NCBI RefSeq assembly: GCF_026210795.1
Contig: NC_089450.1
Coordinates: forward strand, 124,001-188,000
Source of the DNA: Rhizophagus irregularis
Lineage: Eukaryota > Glomeromycota > Glomeromycetes > Glomerales > Glomeraceae
Direction of reading: 5' to 3'
Length of the DNA: 64,000 bases
Shown piece by piece: positions 59,203 through 64,000 of the stretch. The stretch's first letter is position 1, and each line of letters opens with the position of its first letter. The translations under genes and the position numbers were made by a program. The notes under the pieces are model-generated. The model worked only from the letters and a program-made list of their open reading frames with translations. It was not told the origin of the DNA and made no database searches.

Positions 59203-62122
59203 ATGTTATTTTCACTTAATTGTTTGGTTTCAGAACAAACTCCTAATGATATTCTCAATGTACCTATTGGCAAATCTTTCACCAGGGAAGGAAAGGTCAA
59301 TATCAAATTTACTGATATGACTGTTGCAAACTTTAAAGAACAACTTTATCGCACAAAAGAAGTTAAAGAAGCTAATATAACTAAAATGAATATTTATAAA
59401 GTCGAACTTGAACTTGATAGCCTTGAAGATGATAAAACTTATACCAAAGATGACATTAATGGTACAATAATGAAACCTGGGCATGATCTTAATGAATATT
59501 TTAATGATGCCGGAAAAAAGCCTAAAAAAGGCCATCTTCACATCTTCATAATCCCCACCCCTACTGGTAAGTGTCTCCCAACGTTTTACCTCTCGAATAA
59601 GAAATTTGCAGTAACAAAATATCGAGTTTGGTCTGATCTCCTTTTTTTTTATTTATTTTTAGCTACTGGACAAAAACGACACGCAGATTCAGGTATGTTT
59701 TTGACACAATGATGAGCTCAAAACATTAGAATATACTACTAATGGTTGATGACATTCGCAACTATAGAATCTGTTGACATAGAATTTGTTGACACAAAAC
59801 CAAAACGAAAAAAGGATATCCCTACGCTTGAAAGTTTGATTGTCGACTTTGAAGAGAAAATCCCTCTTGACAGACCCCCAGAACTTTACTCTATTTCTAA
59901 TATTGCCGGGCGTTTCTACAAAAGAGATATACCAATTAGCAGTAAGGAATATGTAGATATGCGTTTAGATGTAGAGACTACTGATACGGGCAGAAAGCTT
60001 ATCAACAATTTAAAAAATGAAACCAAAGCTTGCTATTTCCTTTATGCCGTTTCTGGAGCTGGCAAAACTAGAGCAATTTTTGATATGTCTATGAATGAAA
60101 ATGGTATCTACGTAGTGTATGTGGAGTGTAGGCCATCTTCAGATATTAATCGGAATTATGAGCCAACAGCGGATCGTAATTTTGCACAGCTTGTTGCATC
60201 AATAGGTTCAGCCTTTGGACCATATAACGATACTATTAATAACTCTGCTAGAGAAGAAGCAAAGCGACTTATCATTTTAGAATTTACTGCACGAGTTCTC
60301 TATCTCATTCTTCTCAAAAAGAAGTTTCCAGGTATTACACCTCGTGACTATCTTCTATCCCAGCTCAACGGCAGACAAGAATGTATCGCAAGTATTAGAA
60401 ATGAATTGAGGCTTTTTGGATGTGACTTTGATGACCTGATTTCAATTATTTCATCTGCTTTAAAACACTTAAAGGTAATAATCTATTGATTAAATTAATG
60501 TTACTCTTATAATGTACATTTTAATTTATTTGCAATATATATAACAGGATAAATTACCCGGTCAAAAATCACTTATTTTTGCCATTGATGAATCTAATGT
60601 TGCCAGCAATAAACTTTTTAGTGGTTATTTTCGCAATATAAACAATAATCCACGTGGTTTATTAACGCCAATGATTGAGATTCTTAGACTGTTTGAAATT
60701 TCAATAGTAATCGCTGGCACCGCATTTACTCTTAAACAGGGCAGTAATATCCAAAGAGATATCGGCAAAGGAAGTAAGGCAAAATATATAATTAACTTCA
60801 ATACAACAGATAGTAAAGGTGTTGAAGCCTACATTATGCGTTATCTTGAATTGTCAGACTGTAAAATTGACGATATTGAAGATAGTAAATATCTTGTTGG
60901 TCGTCCTCGTCTGATGGCTCGCCTTATAAAGGAAATAATAAATGCAGAAAAAGTATCACAAGAAAACAAACAAATGGTGCTTGAATACGCTGTAAATAAG
61001 ACAGTGCAGTCTATCAAGAATGATATGATGGACCATCTTGAAGTGATAGTAAATAAAGCATATGAAAAGGAAGATTGGGAGAATGCAGAATTATGAAAAA
61101 TCTTGATGACACTCTTTATTAACTGCTGGTATGTTCTTGACATATTTATTGTTTATTCATAAACTGATAACTCACTATAGTAAAATGATATTTCAAGGTT
61201 CTTTGATGGTTATGTATCTAAAAGTGAAATAGATGATGATTCAGCAAAATTAGTCGACTGTGGCATTGCTTCATTGAAATCAGACAAAGATGAAAAATTT
61301 TGGCAAGTCAAAGAACCTTTAGCGATAGATGTTGTTAAAATTGTCCTTCGTTCCCGGTACAACAAACCTACTGAACCACTGATTGAGAAACTCTTATATG
61401 AATTACGACAATCTGCTTATTATTCAAATATATCTAAAGGCTTCATTTGGGAGTATCTTGTCATAGGAAGATTAATGGATTTTAATGGTAAAATGGTCTC
61501 TGAGTTTGTTAATGAAATTTATGGTGACGATCAACCACATATGCCAGATTGGGCTGGAGAAGCAATAATCAATATTGAATCATATGGAGATTTAAAAATG
61601 CTTTCTCGACTTGATGCTAAATTGAAAGATGATGTGGATGTTATTGAGAGTCTTTTATATGAATCAAAATTTTCAAAATATATGTTTAAACCTGGACATT
61701 TAGTACGTCCAGATGGTATTTATATTAGAAAGCTGGATAGAGTTACTTACTGGACTTTACTCATTAGTGCAAAAATGTATACCGATAAATTGTCAGGTAC
61801 AGATGTTAATGATGACCAACGTTCAACAAATTGGAACCTTCTGTATCACAAGAAGAATGGCGAAGCAAATCCTAAATGCTATAATAAAAAGGAAAGACTT
61901 AATGATGTGTGCCACAAAGATTTTACCTGTAAAGGTTCATTGCGAATTCATTATATTTTTCCCGGTGTAGCTAAAGAATGCACTTCAAATCAGTCAGAAC
62001 CATCAATTAGAGGTGGTTGCTATACTGAAAATAATGATATCATTATGTATATTGACAAAGAGTTGTTGGAACATTATTTTAAAAAAGAGGATGCAGATAT
62101 TTTAAAGAAAATTCTTACATAA
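59203..62122 (+). pseudogene. Crinkler (CRN)-type effector locus, nearly whole
   Basis: The start at 59203 gives MLFSLNCLVSEQTPND, the expected opening of the CRN ubiquitin-like header, which runs about 120 residues (to YFNDAGKKPKKGHLHIFIIP). Next come a short Lys-rich linker and a P-loop NTPase module: Walker A AVSGAGKTRAIFD near 60050 and Walker B LIFAIDES near 60575. The C-terminal part (61270-62122) contains RPDGIYI and LLISAKMY, fitting the restriction-endonuclease-like fold found in many CRNs. In the family, such proteins enter host cells and act in the nucleus; in a symbiotic fungus the role is open. Several short GT-AG introns are seen, as is usual. The locus looks almost whole, with about one interruption, so I treat it as possibly inactive. 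Its upstream region is a Tc1-like MITE. Confidence 0.85.
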
Positions 62123-62839
62123 AATTTAATGTAATATTCTAGAACTTCTTATCCAACCAATATCCTACTGCAATGCTTTAAATTTGCTCATTAGTGTTAG
62201 ATAATGTAAAATAATGTATAATAAGAAAAAATCTAAATCAAAAATGTGTAAGCGAAATAAATTTATTATTAAATTGCATAATCTGAATCAAAATTTTATT
62301 TATTCATACATGAGTTAAGATTTAGGCCCAATGTAAATAATTTTTAAATTTGGATATGAGCGAAAAATACTCTTAGAGGCAAGAGAAATACATGATATGC
62401 TTTCAAGAGTAATGCGACACCTGAGTCATATTATTTCTTTGCTTTCTTACAATCAATTTTTTTATCGCCGGTACGATACTGCGCCAAACATTGATTGTAC
62501 TGCGTAAGATTTTTGCTGTGCCGTTGCATGTGATGAGATTCATGTGAACAATTTCACTGTCGGAAAGATCAAAATGTCAATATATAACAAAGAGTATTAT
62601 GTCCTTTTCGAGTATGTGAGAAGTCGACTCCGCCCTATGATCAAAGATTTATTTCCATGCATCATCACATCATAGGTGCAACCGTGAAGAATCTTCACGA
62701 TCAAAAATCACGTGCACGTGAACAATTGTTCCCGCCGATTACTTTTGCCAAGAAAAAATTTTTTATTAATACATGCAAAAATAAATACAAATGTTCAGGA
62801 CTTAGCCCGTGATACATGACGTCTATCTAATATACATGA
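62123..62839. other. Convergent spacer with double palindrome
   Basis: This lies between the Crinkler locus and the SAM gene, whose 3' ends face each other. It contains at 62708-62731 two adjoining palindromes, CACGTGCACGTG and GAACAATTGTTC (sharing the G), identical to a copy at 54882-54905. No gene recognised. Confidence 0.6.
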
Positions 62840-63968
62840 TTATTTTTTCTTAATTATCTCTTCTACACAGCGCTTCTTAGTTGCGGGTTCCTCACTACCT
62901 ACTGCTCTATTCTTTAATAATCCTACGATCACTTCTAAAACCCTCTTCACATTCTTACGCAATTCTGTATCATCTTTGAGAGCGTCTTCTGTAAGTGAAA
63001 TTCAATACTCGGTCCTGCTCGTACTATAGATACCTTCAGTGCTGTGAAGAATGAAGTACCAGTCAGTTCCAGTACTGACTATACTATAGACGTAGTCGTA
63101 GTCGGGATCGAATGCATCATCCACCTTTCTTTTTTTCTTGTTCATATTTATATTCATCTGAGGGAAATAGAGAAGTAAATTAGCAATAGCCCATGATCAT
63201 CCTATAGCGAGTGAGCTAGTAGAATCTGTTATACTTACATCGCAAGCACTTCGGCATTGTAGTAAGTTTTGGCAGATACCTATAGTTGCTTGATTCTGTT
63301 TGCCTTCGGTTATGCAAATTATTTCCTCCAGCATCTCGCTGATAATTTTTTTGATGGCATAGTCGACACGGCCTGTGTTTTCTTCACCAATTATATTTGC
63401 CTGAGGTGTGATTACCAAGTCGCCGAGAATACTTATAGCCGTATGTAAGATCGTTGAAATATATTCGCATCGCATAGCTTTGTTACTATCTACAACTGGT
63501 CCCATATTTTTTATTCTACGAAGGATATCATCAATGCATAGCTTAAATTCGGAGGCGCTTTCGTTGATGTTGTGGGTGGCTATATTATAATATGTGAGCT
63601 CGAAATATATAAAAAAAACCCTTTAATCTGATATTACTTACGTGGTATGAACTGTGGAATGCGAGTTATATCCCCGCTAACAATCCCATATTTAGCACCT
63701 CACCCAACTCTTTCTTAGTCTTGTACGAGGAGAACGACCTCAACTTTTTATCTTTACACTCCTTAACGAACTTCACGAGTCTCATAGCAGGTCCCAAGCC
63801 TAAGCCAACACTGCGAAGCCATTCTTCGGTCAAGTCAAACAAGTCCCCGCCATTAAGCTCTTCCTTCTCTAAAATTTTGATAGCCGTTTCACTAAGCTCC
63901 AAGTTTTTCTGCCCCTGCAAATATTCTATAAGTTTGGCCGTATCATATTTTTTAATTTCATCTGCCAA
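62840..63968 (-). pseudogene. SAM-domain family gene with two apparent lesions
   Basis: Three exons: 63968-63642, 63579-63239 and 63157-62840. Residues 8-75 form a SAM domain (DTAKLIEYLQGQKNLELSET, then GLGLGPAMRLVKFVKECKDK), a helical protein-interaction fold. The rest is a conserved region I associate with Rhizophagus: FKLCIDDILRRIKNMGPVVD, YISTILHTAISILGDLVITP, ENTGRVDYAIKKIISEMLEE, then DYDYVYSIVSTGTDWYFILH and a Lys-rich C-terminus. Function unknown; the GRVDYAI / TDWYF blocks resemble a nuclease-like or effector-like fold only loosely. Two defects: a one-base loss near 63690 (LNMGLLAG should continue as KYGIVSGDITRIPQF), and an in-frame TGA near 63005 (TEY stop ISLTEDALKDD). Either may be a sequence error. 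The start codon is 32 bp from the window edge, so the promoter is not visible. Confidence 0.82.
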
Positions 63969-64000
63969 CGAGACCGTCTCATTTCCAGCAACAGAGATAG

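Overview
The window looks like nuclear DNA of an arbuscular mycorrhizal fungus of the Rhizophagus irregularis type. The reasons are very high A+T content, genes with short 55-95 bp GT-AG introns, BTB/TLDc and F-box/leucine-rich-repeat proteins, a Crinkler-type effector locus, a SAM-domain family gene I associate with this lineage, and very dense DNA transposons and MITEs. The species call is inference from gene content and composition; no rRNA or tRNA gene was found to anchor it.

Layout. 1-11 kb is gene space: a small BTB protein (minus), a two-exon F-box protein (plus) and a six-exon GH31 alpha-glucosidase with two trefoil domains (minus). 11-29 kb is almost gene-free: a coiled-coil gene remnant, a decayed pogo/Tigger-like transposon (12350-14172), several nonautonomous elements and a hairpin satellite (20.4-21.3 kb). 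29-35 kb is a second gene island: a BTB-BACK-TLDc protein converging on a 15-exon anoctamin (TMEM16) gene with one apparent 1-base frameshift. 35-40.5 kb holds MITEs, one of them inside a Fic-like fossil. 40.5-53.7 kb contains two decayed CACTA/Plavaka-type transposase loci in series, each with a divergent multi-exon partner gene on the minus strand. 53.7-56.1 kb is a coiled-coil family gene split by a hAT MITE. 56.7-59.2 kb holds a second hAT MITE and a Tc1-type MITE whose end lies 22 bp before the Crinkler start codon. The right edge has a SAM-domain family gene (minus) with two apparent lesions.

How things fit together. The ordinary host genes are metabolic or secretory (GH31), membrane (anoctamin) and ubiquitin or protein-interaction adaptors (F-box, BTB). 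They show no operon-like relationship, although neighbours often converge. The strongest unexplained signal is non-coding. A palindromic module centred on TCGTCTCAATGAGACGA, with conserved flanks, occurs about 20 times, inside nonautonomous elements whose ends and target duplications place them in three different superfamilies (TA-flanked Tc1/mariner-like, 8-bp hAT-like, 3-bp CACTA/Plavaka-like). That pattern is not expected from ordinary MITE descent.
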